64,000 nt of DNA. Origin: Caballeronia sp. dw_19. GTDB lineage: Bacteria; Pseudomonadota; Gammaproteobacteria; Burkholderiales; Burkholderiaceae. A program made the translations under genes and the position numbers. Below, one piece after another: positions 35,253 through 44,376 of this stretch. The notes beneath the pieces were generated by a model. The model saw only the letters and a program-made list of their open reading frames with translations, was not told the DNA's origin and made no database searches. Where the stretch lies: positions 1 through 64,000 of the forward strand of contig NZ_JAAVUQ010000011.1 of the NCBI RefSeq assembly GCF_018449515.1. Reading direction: 5' to 3'. Every line of letters starts with the position of its first letter. Positions within the stretch are counted from its first letter, which is position 1.

Positions 35253-37279
35253 AAAGCGTCGCGACCGTACCTGTGATTCCCTCACGACGCTGGCCACTCC
35301 TGCCGGTTTGCCTTGTGATCGTGCTGGCCACGGTGTTATCGCTGCACAGGCTGGAGGACCGGTTGCCGGCGTCGTTGTGGTGGCAAGCGCTGGTGGCTCC
35401 ATCGCCGGCGGATCTGCGCCAGCTGCTTGTCCATTACGGCTACCTGCCGCGCATCGCGGTCGCGTGGCTGTGCGGCGCGGCGCTCGGGCTTGCTGGTGCG
35501 GCGACCCAGCAAGTGCTGCGCAATCCGCTCGCCGAACCGATGACGCTTGGCATCTTCTCCGGCTCTTATCTGGGGCTTTCGATTGCGACCGTCTACGCAC
35601 CCGGCTTGCTGGTATCCGGCCGCGATGGGGTCGCGCTGGGCGGTGGCGCAGCGGCATTGGCGATTGTTTTTGCGCTGGCCGCGCGACGCGGCATCTCGCC
35701 GCTCGCGCTGATCCTCGGCGGCATGATCGTCAACCTGTGCTGCGGCGCGCTGAGTTTTGCGCTCGCGATCTCCCACTACGACCTGTTGAGCGCGCTGATG
35801 ATCTGGGGCGGCGGTTCGCTCGGCCAGCACGACTGGAGCGTGGCGCTGGCACTGCTCGTGCGGCTCGCGCCGTGCGTGGCGTTGCTGCTGCTGTGCGTGC
35901 GTCCCATGGCCGTATTCGATCTTGGAGACACCGTCGCCAGCAGCCTGGGCGTCTCGTTGCGAATGACGCGCGGCGCCGCGCTCTTCCTGACCCTGCTCGT
36001 GACCGCGTTCGTGGTGAGCGCCGTGGGCGTGATCGGCTTCATTGGACTTGCCGCACCTACGCTTGCGCGTCTCGCCGGCGCGCGCCGCTTGCGCGACCGG
36101 ATGTTGTGGTCGCCGTTGTTCGGCGCGGCATTGCTGTGGCTGGCCGACCAGATCGCGCAAGAATTCGCGGGACGTTACGGAACCACGATTCCAACGGGCG
36201 CGATCACCACGTTGCTGGGCGCACCGCTGCTGCTGGTCATGTTGCGGCGCCTGCGAGGACGGCCCGACCTGACCCACGCGCCCGCGATCCAGTCGGCTCC
36301 GCTGTCATCGCGTGCACTGGCTTTGACGACGGGCGTCTGCATACTGTTTTTGCTGGTGGTCATCGGCTTGTCGCTTGGCGTGGGGAGAGGTCTTGCAGGC
36401 TGGCACGTCAGCCGCCCAGACGAGATCGCTGCGTTGCTGTTCCTGCGCTTGCCCCATGTAATCGCGGCGATGGGCGTAGGCGTGTTGCTCGCGCTCGCGG
36501 GCGGTATCGTCCAGCGCATGACGGGCAATCCGATGGCGAGCCCCGACCTGCTCGGCATCACCGCCGGCGGCGCGATGGGGCTTACCGGCGCACTTTTCCT
36601 GACAGCCAGTCCGGGGCTGCCGACGTTTCTTGTCTGGTGTGCATCCGGGTCGGTGATTACGCTGGGCGCGCTGCTGCTCTTTGCACGCAAATCGTCCTAT
36701 GCCCCCGACACGCTGATACTCGCCGGCGTGACGATCAGCGCCGTGTTCCAGGCAGTGTCGACTATTGCCGTTGCCAGCGACGATCCCCGCGTGATCGTCC
36801 TCTACAACCTGCTCGCAGGGTCGACTTATAACGTCAGCGCGGGCGCAGCGGGTGTCGTGGCCGTGGTCGCGCTGGCGGCACTGTGCGCGGTGCCGTTTTG
36901 CCGGCGCTGGCTTGAGATCCTGCCGTTGGGCGCGGCCGTCTCTCGCGGCCTGGGAGTGAACATTACCGTCGCGCGTTTTGCGCTGCTGCTGCTGAGCGCG
37001 CTGCTGACGGCGGCGGCGACACTCGTGATCGGCCCGCTGTCATTTATCGGTCTCATGGCGCCGCACATGACACGCATGCTCGGTATCCGGCGGGCTGTGC
37101 CGCTCCTGTTCATTTCGGCGGCTCTGGGCGCGGCGCTGATGGTCGCGTCCGACTGGCTCGGCCGCTGGGTCCTGTTCCCGCAGGAAATGCCGGCGGGCGT
37201 GATGGCGACGCTGCTGGGCGGCGTGTACCTGATTGTCACGATGTTCAAGCGCAGCCCACGGGATGCGTCCGGTTCGTGA
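35249..37279 (+). CDS. FhuB-like fused FecCD permease
   Basis: 676 aa, about twice the length of a single FecCD permease; two homologous halves (~1-330 and ~350-676) lie in one chain as in FhuB. Each half has the 'AGAATQQVLRNPLAEPMTLG' / 'AGGIVQRMTGNPMASPDLLG' motif and the 'GFIGLAAPTLAR' / 'SFIGLMAPHMTR' motif that contact the ATPase. About 20 membrane segments are expected. It works with the neighbouring FhuD-like and FhuC-like proteins. The start overlaps the binding-protein stop (ATGA). Confidence 0.95.
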   Translation: MKSVATVPVIPSRRWPLLPVCLVIVLATVLSLHRLEDRLPASLWWQALVAPSPADLRQLLVHYGYLPRIAVAWLCGAALGLAGAATQQVLRNPLAEPMTLGIFSGSYLGLSIATVYAPGLLVSGRDGVALGGGAAALAIVFALAARRGISPLALILGGMIVNLCCGALSFALAISHYDLLSALMIWGGGSLGQHDWSVALALLVRLAPCVALLLLCVRPMAVFDLGDTVASSLGVSLRMTRGAALFLTLLVTAFVVSAVGVIGFIGLAAPTLARLAGARRLRDRMLWSPLFGAALLWLADQIAQEFAGRYGTTIPTGAITTLLGAPLLLVMLRRLRGRPDLTHAPAIQSAPLSSRALALTTGVCILFLLVVIGLSLGVGRGLAGWHVSRPDEIAALLFLRLPHVIAAMGVGVLLALAGGIVQRMTGNPMASPDLLGITAGGAMGLTGALFLTASPGLPTFLVWCASGSVITLGALLLFARKSSYAPDTLILAGVTISAVFQAVSTIAVASDDPRVIVLYNLLAGSTYNVSAGAAGVVAVVALAALCAVPFCRRWLEILPLGAAVSRGLGVNITVARFALLLLSALLTAAATLVIGPLSFIGLMAPHMTRMLGIRRAVPLLFISAALGAALMVASDWLGRWVLFPQEMPAGVMATLLGGVYLIVTMFKRSPRDASGS

Positions 37280-37336
37280 TGCCTGTTTCGATCACCCTCT
37301 CGAGGCACCCAAACGGCCGCTTTATCGGTGAAGTAG

Positions 37337-37355
37337 CATAATGCAAATGATTCGC
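37337..37355. promoter_or_regulatory. Fur-box-like site upstream of the PvdE-like gene
   Basis: CATAATGCAAATGATTCGC matches the Fur consensus at ~13 of 19 positions and extends into the dyad ATGCAAATGATTCGCAT. It is ~120 bp before the exporter start, which suggests a separate iron-regulated transcript for the exporter, FhuC-like and acylase genes. Confidence 0.65.
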
Positions 37356-37474
37356 ATTTAATTGACTTCACTTGTCAAATTAATTATTCTGTGACGCGGC
37401 CGGGTCGTCCTTTTTACGTCCTTTCACTGGCGGGATTGAGCCCGGTTTTCACGCGTCGCCCCACAAGGAGTTTC

Positions 37475-39163
37475 ATGTCGCTGTTCCTGTATCTTGTCCG
37501 CAACTCACGCTGGGTGCTGGCTGTCGCGGTGGTGGCGAGCCTCGTCAGCGGGTTCGGCAACGCGGCGCTCATCGCACTGATTAACCAGGCGCTTGGGGCG
37601 TCGAATACGAAGCTCGTCGAACTCGGCTGGCAATTCCTGATCGTGGGCGTGGTCGTGCTCGGCACACGAACGTTGTCGCAAACCTTGTTCATGCAGCTCG
37701 GCCAGCGCGCCAAGGCCACGTTGCGCATGCGCACCATCCGGCGCATTGCCGAAGCGTCGTATCAGCATCTGGAAAAGCAGGGCGCGTCCAAAGCGCTCAC
37801 CGTGCTGACGCAAGACCTGGATACGATCGTCATCCTGTTCGTCAGCCTGCCCGCGCTCGCGATGCACGGCGCGGTGATCGCAGGTTGCCTCGCGTATCTC
37901 GGTTATCTGTCATGGCAGATCCTGCTCTTCGCTGTCGTGACCATTTTCATCGGCTCGCTCGGGTTTCATATTGCCAACACGAAAGCGCTGTTTCATCTGC
38001 GCGGGTCGCGGCGCAAGGAGGACGATCTCGTCAAGCATTTCCGCGCGCTCTTCGACGGCGCCAAGGAGCTCAAGCTACATCGTGAGCGCAAGAATGCGTT
38101 CGTGACGGACACGCTGGAAACCAACGTAGAAGCAGTACGCGTCCAGCGCACGCGTGGGTACATCCTGTACGCTGCGGCCGCGAGCTGGGGCAGCTTCATT
38201 CTCTTTGCGTTCATCGGCATTACGCTGTTCGTGCTGGCGCGTACGTTTCCGGTGAGCACGCACGTGATGTCCGGCTACGCGATGATCTTTCTGTACATGA
38301 TCATGCCAATTGAAGGCCTGCTGTCCGCCATCCCGAACATCAGTTCGGCGAAGGTTGCGATGGAGCGCATTGAACAGGTCAACGCCGAACTGCCGCTCGA
38401 AGATACCTTGCGCGAAACACCGGCCAAGTCCTTCGACAGCATCGTGTTCGACAAGGTCACGCATCGATACTTCCGCGAGAAAGAGAACGAAGTCTTCACG
38501 CTGGGCCCCATCGACCTGACGTTCAAGCCGGGTGAACTGATTTATCTGATCGGCGGTAACGGCAGCGGCAAGACGACGCTCGCAAAAATGCTCGTGGGAC
38601 TTTACGCGCCCGAAGGCGGCCAGATCCTGCTTAACGGCAAACCGGTCGATGAAGCGCACCGCGATATTTATCGCCAGCATTTCTCGGTAGTCTTCAACGA
38701 CTTCTACCTGTTCGACACGCTGCTCGGCATGAAGGTGGAAGGACTCGACCGTCAGGCGAAGTTGCTGCTTGAACACCTGCAACTCGATCACAAGGTCACG
38801 ATCAAGGACGGCGCGTTTTCCACGACCGACCTGTCGCAAGGTCAGCGCAAGCGTCTTGCGTTGCTGGTCACGTATCTGGAAGACCGGCCGTTCTACGTCT
38901 TCGACGAATGGGCCGCTGACCAGGACCCGACCTTCAAGGAAGTGTTCTACAAGCAGTTGCTGCCGGAGCTTCAGGCGAAGGGCAAGACCATCGTGGTCAT
39001 CACGCATGACGACCGTTATTACCATCTCGCCGATCGCTATATCAAGCTCGACTACGGTCAGGTCGTTGAACTCGGCCGTGGCGCAGACTTGCGCGTCGAT
39101 CATCCGAACGCCATTCATCCGCAGACGCAAGGGCAGGCACCTGCGCCGGTTGCATCGGCATAA
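37475..39163 (+). CDS. PvdE/SyrD-type ABC exporter (membrane + ATPase in one chain)
   Basis: 562 aa from the ATG at 37475, which follows AAGGAG (37465-37470); a longer GTG-started frame from 37391 lacks a ribosome-binding site. The N-terminal ~330 residues form a six-segment membrane domain. The C-terminal ATPase has Walker A GGNGSGKTT, signature LSQGQRKRLA and Walker B FYVFDEWAAD. The D-E-W-A-A-D form is typical of the cyclic-peptide exporter family, which includes PvdE and SyrD. The family moves siderophore precursors or lipopeptides from cytoplasm to periplasm. Expected cargo is the acylated peptide made by the three NRPSs. Confidence 0.93.
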   Translation: MSLFLYLVRNSRWVLAVAVVASLVSGFGNAALIALINQALGASNTKLVELGWQFLIVGVVVLGTRTLSQTLFMQLGQRAKATLRMRTIRRIAEASYQHLEKQGASKALTVLTQDLDTIVILFVSLPALAMHGAVIAGCLAYLGYLSWQILLFAVVTIFIGSLGFHIANTKALFHLRGSRRKEDDLVKHFRALFDGAKELKLHRERKNAFVTDTLETNVEAVRVQRTRGYILYAAAASWGSFILFAFIGITLFVLARTFPVSTHVMSGYAMIFLYMIMPIEGLLSAIPNISSAKVAMERIEQVNAELPLEDTLRETPAKSFDSIVFDKVTHRYFREKENEVFTLGPIDLTFKPGELIYLIGGNGSGKTTLAKMLVGLYAPEGGQILLNGKPVDEAHRDIYRQHFSVVFNDFYLFDTLLGMKVEGLDRQAKLLLEHLQLDHKVTIKDGAFSTTDLSQGQRKRLALLVTYLEDRPFYVFDEWAADQDPTFKEVFYKQLLPELQAKGKTIVVITHDDRYYHLADRYIKLDYGQVVELGRGADLRVDHPNAIHPQTQGQAPAPVASA

Positions 39164-39168
39164 CGGAT

Positions 39169-40008
39169 ATGAACGCCAACCCCGCATTTCTCGATCGGAA
39201 CGCAGAGCGCGTGGCCACTCGTGAGTCCGATTCCGAGTCCATGTATTCGCTCGAAGAGGTCTCGTTCAGCATCGGCGAGCGGGTGCTGCTGCATCCGCTG
39301 TCGCTCGAATTGCCCAAGCGTCGCGTATGCGGGCTCATTGGGCACAATGGTTCTGGCAAATCCACGCTGCTGAAGCTGCTCGCGCGCCAGCAAGCGCCCG
39401 GCAGCGGCACGCTGCGCTTCGCGGGCAAGCCGCTTGACGACTGGGAAGGCCGCGCGTTTGCGCGCAAGGTTGCCTATCTGCCGCAACAACCGCCCGCCGC
39501 CGACGGCATGACCGTGCGCGAACTCGTCGCGCTGGGGCGTTATCCGTGGCACGGTGCGCTCGGGCGCTTCAGCGCACAAGACGGCGCGAAGGTGGAAGAC
39601 GCCATGCGGCTGACTGACGTCGAGCGTTTTGCGGACCGCACGGTGGACAGTCTTTCCGGCGGCGAACGCCAGCGCGTGTGGCTCGCCATGCTGGTCGCGC
39701 AGGACAGCGAATGCCTGCTGCTTGACGAACCTATTTCGGCGCTGGACATTGCGCATCAGATCGAGGTTTTGCAACTGGTGCGGACCTTGAGTGCCGAGCG
39801 CGGGCTCGGTGTGGTGGTGGTGCTGCACGACGTCAACATGGCTGCGCGTTTCTGCGACGATCTCCTGGCGCTCAAGGGCGGCCGCCTGCTGGCATCGGGC
39901 ACGCCCGCGGAGCTGATGCACGCTGACACACTCGGCGCGATTTATGGTATTCCGATGGGCACGGTCCCGCACCCTCACGGCGGTTCACCCATCAGTTTCG
40001 CCCACTGA
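39169..40008 (+). CDS. FhuC-like ferric-siderophore uptake ATPase
   Basis: 279 aa. Walker A GHNGSGKST, Q-loop YLPQQPPAADG, signature LSGGERQRVWL, Walker B CLLLDEPISALD and switch His in VVLHDVN. This matches the FecE/FhuC class, the partner of FhuB-type permeases. It begins 5 nt after the exporter. The ABC domain proper starts near the internal Met at 39241, so the first ~24 residues could be an overcall. It is separated from the permease gene by the PvdE-like gene. Confidence 0.94.
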   Translation: MNANPAFLDRNAERVATRESDSESMYSLEEVSFSIGERVLLHPLSLELPKRRVCGLIGHNGSGKSTLLKLLARQQAPGSGTLRFAGKPLDDWEGRAFARKVAYLPQQPPAADGMTVRELVALGRYPWHGALGRFSAQDGAKVEDAMRLTDVERFADRTVDSLSGGERQRVWLAMLVAQDSECLLLDEPISALDIAHQIEVLQLVRTLSAERGLGVVVVLHDVNMAARFCDDLLALKGGRLLASGTPAELMHADTLGAIYGIPMGTVPHPHGGSPISFAH

Positions 40009-40025
40009 TTCAAGGTTTCGATCTC

Positions 40026-42488
40026 ATGAAGCAAGTTGTCAGGCTCGTGGCGGCGGTGGTGTTCGCCGCAGCCACATTGAGCGGTTGTGTGCAAGTCCCC
40101 CGAAACGTGGCGAGCGCCGAGCCGCCCTTTAGCGTCGAGATTCGCCGCACGCAAGATGGTATCCCGCATATCAAGGCCGACGATTGGGCGAGCCTCGGTT
40201 ATGGCTATGGCTACGTGCAGGCGCAAGACAACCTGTGCACGCTCGCAGACGGCTTCGTCACGTTTCGCGGCGAGCGCTCGGCGAATTTCGGTGCCGATGC
40301 GCGGCCGCCAACGGCCGCTTCCTTCGGACAACCGCGCAATCTTGAAGCCGATTTCTTCTTTCGTTTTGTTGACGACGCGAGCGCTGTCGAACGTTATCGA
40401 TCCGCTCAATCCGCGCCCATTCGCGAGTTGATAGACGGTTTCGTGGCAGGCTATAACCGTTACGTCGACGAGTTGGACGCGGGACGCATGGGCGGGGCGA
40501 ACGCGGCGTGCAGAGGCAAGCCGTGGGTCGGCAAGATCAGTTCCGACGATATGATCCGCCGGCTCGTGGCTGCCAATCTCGCCGGTGGCGCTGTACGGTT
40601 TTTGCCACAGATAGCGAGCGCGCAGCCGCCCGCGAAAGCCGCGCCACGGGCGCCGTCCGTGCAGACTGGCGCCGTCGATATCGCGCCTTCGCAACTCGAC
40701 ATAGGCGGGCAGCGCGGCATTGGCAGCAATGCGCTTGCGTTCGGCGCGCCGGTCACGCAGGAAGGCCGAAGCCTCCTGTTCGGCAACCCGCACTGGTTCT
40801 GGCGCGGGCCTGACCGCTTCTATGAAGCACAGCTAACCATCCCGGGTCAGTTGAATGTAGCGGGCGTGTCGTTTCTTGGCGTGCCACTCGTGATGATCGG
40901 CTTTAACAACGACATCGCGTGGACCCATACCGTGTCGAGTGCGCGGCGCTTCGGCATTTTCCAGTTGTCGCTCGATCCCGCCGATCCCACGCGTTATTTC
41001 TTCGATGGCGTCAGCGAGCCGATGACACCCGTGCCCGTCACGGTCGAAACTCGTGACGCCGACGGCAGCCTGACACCGATCACGCGCACGCTGTATCGCT
41101 CGCGGTTTGGTCCGCTCGTGGATTTGTCGTCGATGTCACCGGCGCTCGCATGGAATGCGCAACACGCGTTCGCGTTGCGCGACGTGAATACCGATAACAC
41201 ACGCGCCTTCGAGAACTTCCTGGCGTGGGATCAGGCGCGCTCCCTCAACGATTTCATCGCGATCCAGAAGCGCTTCGCAGCCACGCCGTGGGTCAACACC
41301 CTGGCGATCGGCCGCGATGACCCGCGTGCATGGTTCGCCGACTTTGGCGCTGTGCCGGACGTGCCCGATTCGCTGGCGGCGGCCTGCACGCCGCCGCTTG
41401 GCCGGGCGTTCGCTGCGAAAGCGCCCGGCGTGCCGTTTCTCGATGGTTCGAAAAGCGCCTGTGAATGGCGCGTGGAAGTGTCGAGTGTGCAAGCAGGAGC
41501 ATTGCCGGTCTCCGAGATGCCGGGCATGGCGCGCGGCGATTATGTGGGTAACTTCAACGGCAGTTACTGGCTGACCAACGCCAACGCGCCAATGACCGGC
41601 TACCCGCATGTGGCCGGCATTACCGGCACGGAGCAGTCGCTGCGCACGCGTTTTGGCCACATGCTCGCGGCCGAGTTACAGGCGCAGAAGGGTGGCGTGA
41701 CACGGCTTGCACTGGAGGCGAAGGTGCTCGATAGCCGGTCGATGTCGGAGCAATTGTTCCGCAAGCCTATTCTTCACGCGGTCTGCACCGATGTGCCGGA
41801 TGCATCGGCTTCGGTGGTTTCAGTCACGCAAGGCACGCCCGGCGGCAAGCCGCAAACGGTGGATCTGGCGCAAGCGTGCAAGGTACTGCGTGAGTGGGAC
41901 GGCACCGCCAACACCCAGGCGCGTGGCGCCAATCTTTGGGACGAATTCTGGCGTCGCCTGAACGGGACAGGGTTGGCGCATTTCTACCGCGTGCCGTTCG
42001 ATCCGGCCGCGCCGCTTGCGACGCCCCGCGGTCTCGACGCCTCCAATCCCGCGCTTAAACCCGCTCTTCAGCAGGCGCTCGGCGGCGCGGTGCTCGCTAT
42101 GCAGCGTTACGGTTTTGCGCTCGACTCCACGCGTGGCGAACTGCTGCACGCCGACCGGAACGGTGAGCGCGTGCCGCTCTTTGGCGGTTGCGACGAAGCG
42201 GGTTATTTCACGGTGATGTGTGCACTTCATCCCGTCGATGCAAACGGCTACGCCGTCGATCGCAGCGGCCACGGTGCGAGTTACCTGCAAGTGGTTTCGT
42301 TCGATGCGAATGGCGTGCAAGCGGACACGATGCTGGCGCATTCGGAATCCGATGACCCCGCCTCGCCCCATTTCGCCGATGCAACCCGGCGCTTCGCCGG
42401 TAAGCAATGGCTGCGCTTTCCGTTCACCGAAGAGGCCATAACCGCCGATCCGGGCATGACGACAGTGACGCTGCAAGCGCCGAGATAG
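40026..42488 (+). CDS. PvdQ-like periplasmic acylase (Ntn hydrolase)
   Basis: 820 aa, penicillin amidase/acyl-homoserine-lactone acylase family. The N-terminus carries a signal with a lipobox-like LSGC (C21), so it may be a lipoprotein. The chain should self-cleave before Ser234 (GIGSNALAFG), giving a ~210-residue alpha and a ~587-residue beta subunit. 'FGNPHWFW' and 'GFNNDIAWTHTVS' are standard family motifs. PvdQ removes the fatty acid from the pyoverdine precursor in the periplasm, and relatives quench acyl-homoserine lactones. It is the last gene of the cluster, 17 nt after the FhuC-like gene. Either the mature siderophore is deacylated or the enzyme recycles or clears acylated signals; sequence cannot decide. 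Confidence 0.9.
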   Translation: MKQVVRLVAAVVFAAATLSGCVQVPRNVASAEPPFSVEIRRTQDGIPHIKADDWASLGYGYGYVQAQDNLCTLADGFVTFRGERSANFGADARPPTAASFGQPRNLEADFFFRFVDDASAVERYRSAQSAPIRELIDGFVAGYNRYVDELDAGRMGGANAACRGKPWVGKISSDDMIRRLVAANLAGGAVRFLPQIASAQPPAKAAPRAPSVQTGAVDIAPSQLDIGGQRGIGSNALAFGAPVTQEGRSLLFGNPHWFWRGPDRFYEAQLTIPGQLNVAGVSFLGVPLVMIGFNNDIAWTHTVSSARRFGIFQLSLDPADPTRYFFDGVSEPMTPVPVTVETRDADGSLTPITRTLYRSRFGPLVDLSSMSPALAWNAQHAFALRDVNTDNTRAFENFLAWDQARSLNDFIAIQKRFAATPWVNTLAIGRDDPRAWFADFGAVPDVPDSLAAACTPPLGRAFAAKAPGVPFLDGSKSACEWRVEVSSVQAGALPVSEMPGMARGDYVGNFNGSYWLTNANAPMTGYPHVAGITGTEQSLRTRFGHMLAAELQAQKGGVTRLALEAKVLDSRSMSEQLFRKPILHAVCTDVPDASASVVSVTQGTPGGKPQTVDLAQACKVLREWDGTANTQARGANLWDEFWRRLNGTGLAHFYRVPFDPAAPLATPRGLDASNPALKPALQQALGGAVLAMQRYGFALDSTRGELLHADRNGERVPLFGGCDEAGYFTVMCALHPVDANGYAVDRSGHGASYLQVVSFDANGVQADTMLAHSESDDPASPHFADATRRFAGKQWLRFPFTEEAITADPGMTTVTLQAPR

Positions 42489-42556
42489 ACGTAGAAGGTG
42501 CATGCGTGCTCGATTTAGCGCGCTGTGCTATGGTCGAATGACTTCCTTCTCCAACA

Positions 42557-42579
42557 GCCATGACCTAACCGGTCATGGC
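42557..42579. repeat. 9-bp perfect inverted repeat at the fRMsr start
   Basis: GCCATGACC (42557-42565), a 5-nt spacer and GGTCATGGC (42571-42579). The right arm covers the upstream candidate ATG at 42575. In RNA the hairpin would bury that start, which favours the ATG at 42596. It could also be an operator. Confidence 0.6.
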
Positions 42580-42595
42580 GCACACCATCGCCATC

Positions 42596-43102
42596 ATGTC
42601 CTTCACCGTTCAACAATCCACCGGTTCAAAAGCAGCGCAATATGACGAGCTTATTGCTCAGGCGCGCTCGCTTCTCAGCGATGAAACCGATCGCATCGCC
42701 AATGCCGCCAACTTCTCGGCGCTGGTGTATCACACGCTGCCCGACCTGAACTGGAGCGGTTTTTATTTCTTCGATGGCATCGAACTCGTTGTGGGTCCCT
42801 TCCAGGGAAAACCGGCGTGCGTTCGCATCGCGCTGGGAAAAGGCGTATGCGGCACGGCCGCGCAAACCCGGCTCACACAGGTTGTGCAGGACGTTCACGC
42901 GTTTCCCGGACACATTGCGTGCGACTCGGCTTCGCAATCGGAGATTGTCGTGCCTCTCGTTGCCAAGGACGGCAGCCTGGCCGGCGTCTGGGATGTCGAC
43001 AGCCCTTCGGTCGGCCGCTTCGATGCGGACGATGCCAAAGGAATGGAAGCGCTATGCCAGGTATTCATGGAACTGGCGTGGGAGCCGCGGACATCGGCGT
43101 AA
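42596..43102 (+). CDS. msrC: free methionine-(R)-sulfoxide reductase (GAF-domain, fRMsr)
   Basis: 168 aa from the ATG at 42596 (MSFTVQ); an in-frame ATG at 42575 lies in an inverted repeat. Single GAF domain. The three Cys of the fRMsr active site are all present, in CVRIALGKGVCGTAA (two Cys) and HIACDSAS. 'SEIVVPLVAKDGSLAGVWDVDS' is the characteristic C-terminal block. It reduces free Met-R-sulfoxide with thioredoxin. It is separated from the acylase by ~105 bp and converges with the hydrolase gene, 5 bp away. Confidence 0.9.
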   Translation: MSFTVQQSTGSKAAQYDELIAQARSLLSDETDRIANAANFSALVYHTLPDLNWSGFYFFDGIELVVGPFQGKPACVRIALGKGVCGTAAQTRLTQVVQDVHAFPGHIACDSASQSEIVVPLVAKDGSLAGVWDVDSPSVGRFDADDAKGMEALCQVFMELAWEPRTSA

Positions 43103-43107
43103 GGCTC

Positions 43108-44058
43108 TCATCGAGCGTTAGTCTTGACGACAAACCCTGCAAGGTCGGCACGCACTGAGCGAGCCTTCAGCCATTCGAGCGGGATCTGCCATAGCGACGT
43201 TTCAAAGCGGCTATGGAAAAACGCAAAGTGGCCGATCTCGTGATACCCCATCGCTTCGGGCGGAATACGCAGATGGGTGATCGGGCTGTTCCTGAAGTAA
43301 GCAAGCAAACGTTCGATGGCCGATACCGTGCCAAATTCGTCATCGGTTACGCTGAATGCGAGTATTGGCGCATGCAATGCGGCGAAACCTTTGACCAGCG
43401 TCGCGCGCTCTGCTTCCGTCAGGGCGTGCGGACCGTGCCGGAATGCATCCTCGAACCTGGGTTGCGGCGCGGTCCAGTCGCGCACCACGCCGCGCGGGGT
43501 GTCTTCCATCCAGCCTAGCGTGCCACCGGGAAAATAGCCGAGTGCAGCCGTGAGCGCCGGCATGATTACGTGCCATTTGATCAGCATGCCGAATCGTTTA
43601 TGACTGGCGTAGTCGCGCCAATGGGCGAATTGCGCGCCCATGGTGAAAACGCGGTCAATCAGATGATTCGACGGAGCCAGTCCCACCAGGACGCCGCCTA
43701 TGCTATGGGCGACGACCTGTACAGGCTGGCGAGCAAACGTGCTGGATGCCATGCGCAATACGGCTTCGAAATCGAGACGTCCCCAGTCCAGCCATCCTGC
43801 TTGCAAACTGCGAAGCGACGCCGGGCGAGACCCGCCGATGCCTCGATAATCGTAGGTGATGACATCGAATCCGTGTGTGTGCAGGAACGCGGCGAAGCGC
43901 GAGTAGTAGCTGCATCGGACCGATGTGGCCGGGTTGATGATGACCACGGGCCTGGGTCCGCCCGCATCGGGGGCATCGTGATGGCGCCATATCTGGCCCT
44001 TCAGCGCGTAGCCGTCATCGGCATGTATCGTGACCGGCGTAGGCTGGACATCACTCAT
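43108..44058 (-). CDS. alpha/beta-hydrolase family protein
   Basis: 316 aa from the ATG at 44058 (MSDVQPTP); an upstream Met at 44112 would add 18 residues. 'VVIINPATSVRCSYYSRFAAFL' and 'VITYDYRGIGGS' form the first part of the fold. The nucleophile elbow is AHSIGG, the Asp is likely in 'FSVTDDEFG' and the His in 'YHEIGHFAFF'. It resembles uncharacterised serine aminopeptidase-like hydrolases; no substrate can be proposed. A truncated permease tail lies just upstream. Confidence 0.85.
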   Translation of the reverse strand: MSDVQPTPVTIHADDGYALKGQIWRHHDAPDAGGPRPVVIINPATSVRCSYYSRFAAFLHTHGFDVITYDYRGIGGSRPASLRSLQAGWLDWGRLDFEAVLRMASSTFARQPVQVVAHSIGGVLVGLAPSNHLIDRVFTMGAQFAHWRDYASHKRFGMLIKWHVIMPALTAALGYFPGGTLGWMEDTPRGVVRDWTAPQPRFEDAFRHGPHALTEAERATLVKGFAALHAPILAFSVTDDEFGTVSAIERLLAYFRNSPITHLRIPPEAMGYHEIGHFAFFHSRFETSLWQIPLEWLKARSVRADLAGFVVKTNAR

Positions 44059-44130
44059 AGTTGTTTTTCTCGTCGGGGAGTTCGTCGATAGCTTGAATAT
44101 ACAGTCGTTCATCGGTGGGGCACGGAAGTC

Positions 44131-44364
44131 TTACCGAAGGACGAGCCATGCGGCGCACGGAAAGGTCATCACGCTGGCGATCGTGGACAAAAGAATGGCC
44201 GCCGACACTCGTTGCCGATCGGCGTCATACCGCTGCGCGAGCATGTAGATATTCCCGGCTGAGGGCAAGCACGCAATCAGAACGCCTGCTTGCACCCAGA
44301 ACGGATCGAGCGCCATCACGTACCCGAGAACAAACCATGTGAGCAGCGGGTACAAGACCAGTCA
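44131..44364 (-). pseudogene. 3' remnant of an AEC (auxin efflux carrier) family permease
   Basis: About 75 codons encode 'LVLYPLLTWFVLGYVMALDPFW' then 'AGVLIACLPSAGNIYMLAQRY', the last two or three membrane segments of AEC permeases (normally ~310 aa). An in-frame stop lies directly upstream, and the next gene begins within ~12 bp, so the first three quarters of the gene are gone. Confidence 0.75.
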
Positions 44365-44376
44365 GGAAGAAACCAA

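Larger units (their letters stand above)
2052..42488 (+). other. NRPS biosynthetic gene cluster for a predicted C-diazeniumdiolate (graminine) lipopeptide siderophore
   Basis: All genes are on the plus strand, with several 4-nt overlaps and Fur-box-like sites in front of three transcription units. Domain order implies assembly NRPS-B (FAAL start), NRPS-C, NRPS-A (TE end). The predicted backbone is fatty acyl-(OH)Asp-D-Ser-X-Z-Gly-Z, with Z proposed as graminine. Fe(III) would be bound by two diazeniumdiolates and one hydroxy-Asp, which gives six donors. This parallels gramibactin-type siderophores of plant-associated Burkholderiaceae. Substrate calls are by eye from ten pocket residues. Confidence 0.8.

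Noticed and set aside
35200..36831. 543-codon plus-strand frame overlapping the FhuB-like gene
   Set aside because: Arg-rich alternative frame of an unmistakable FecCD permease.
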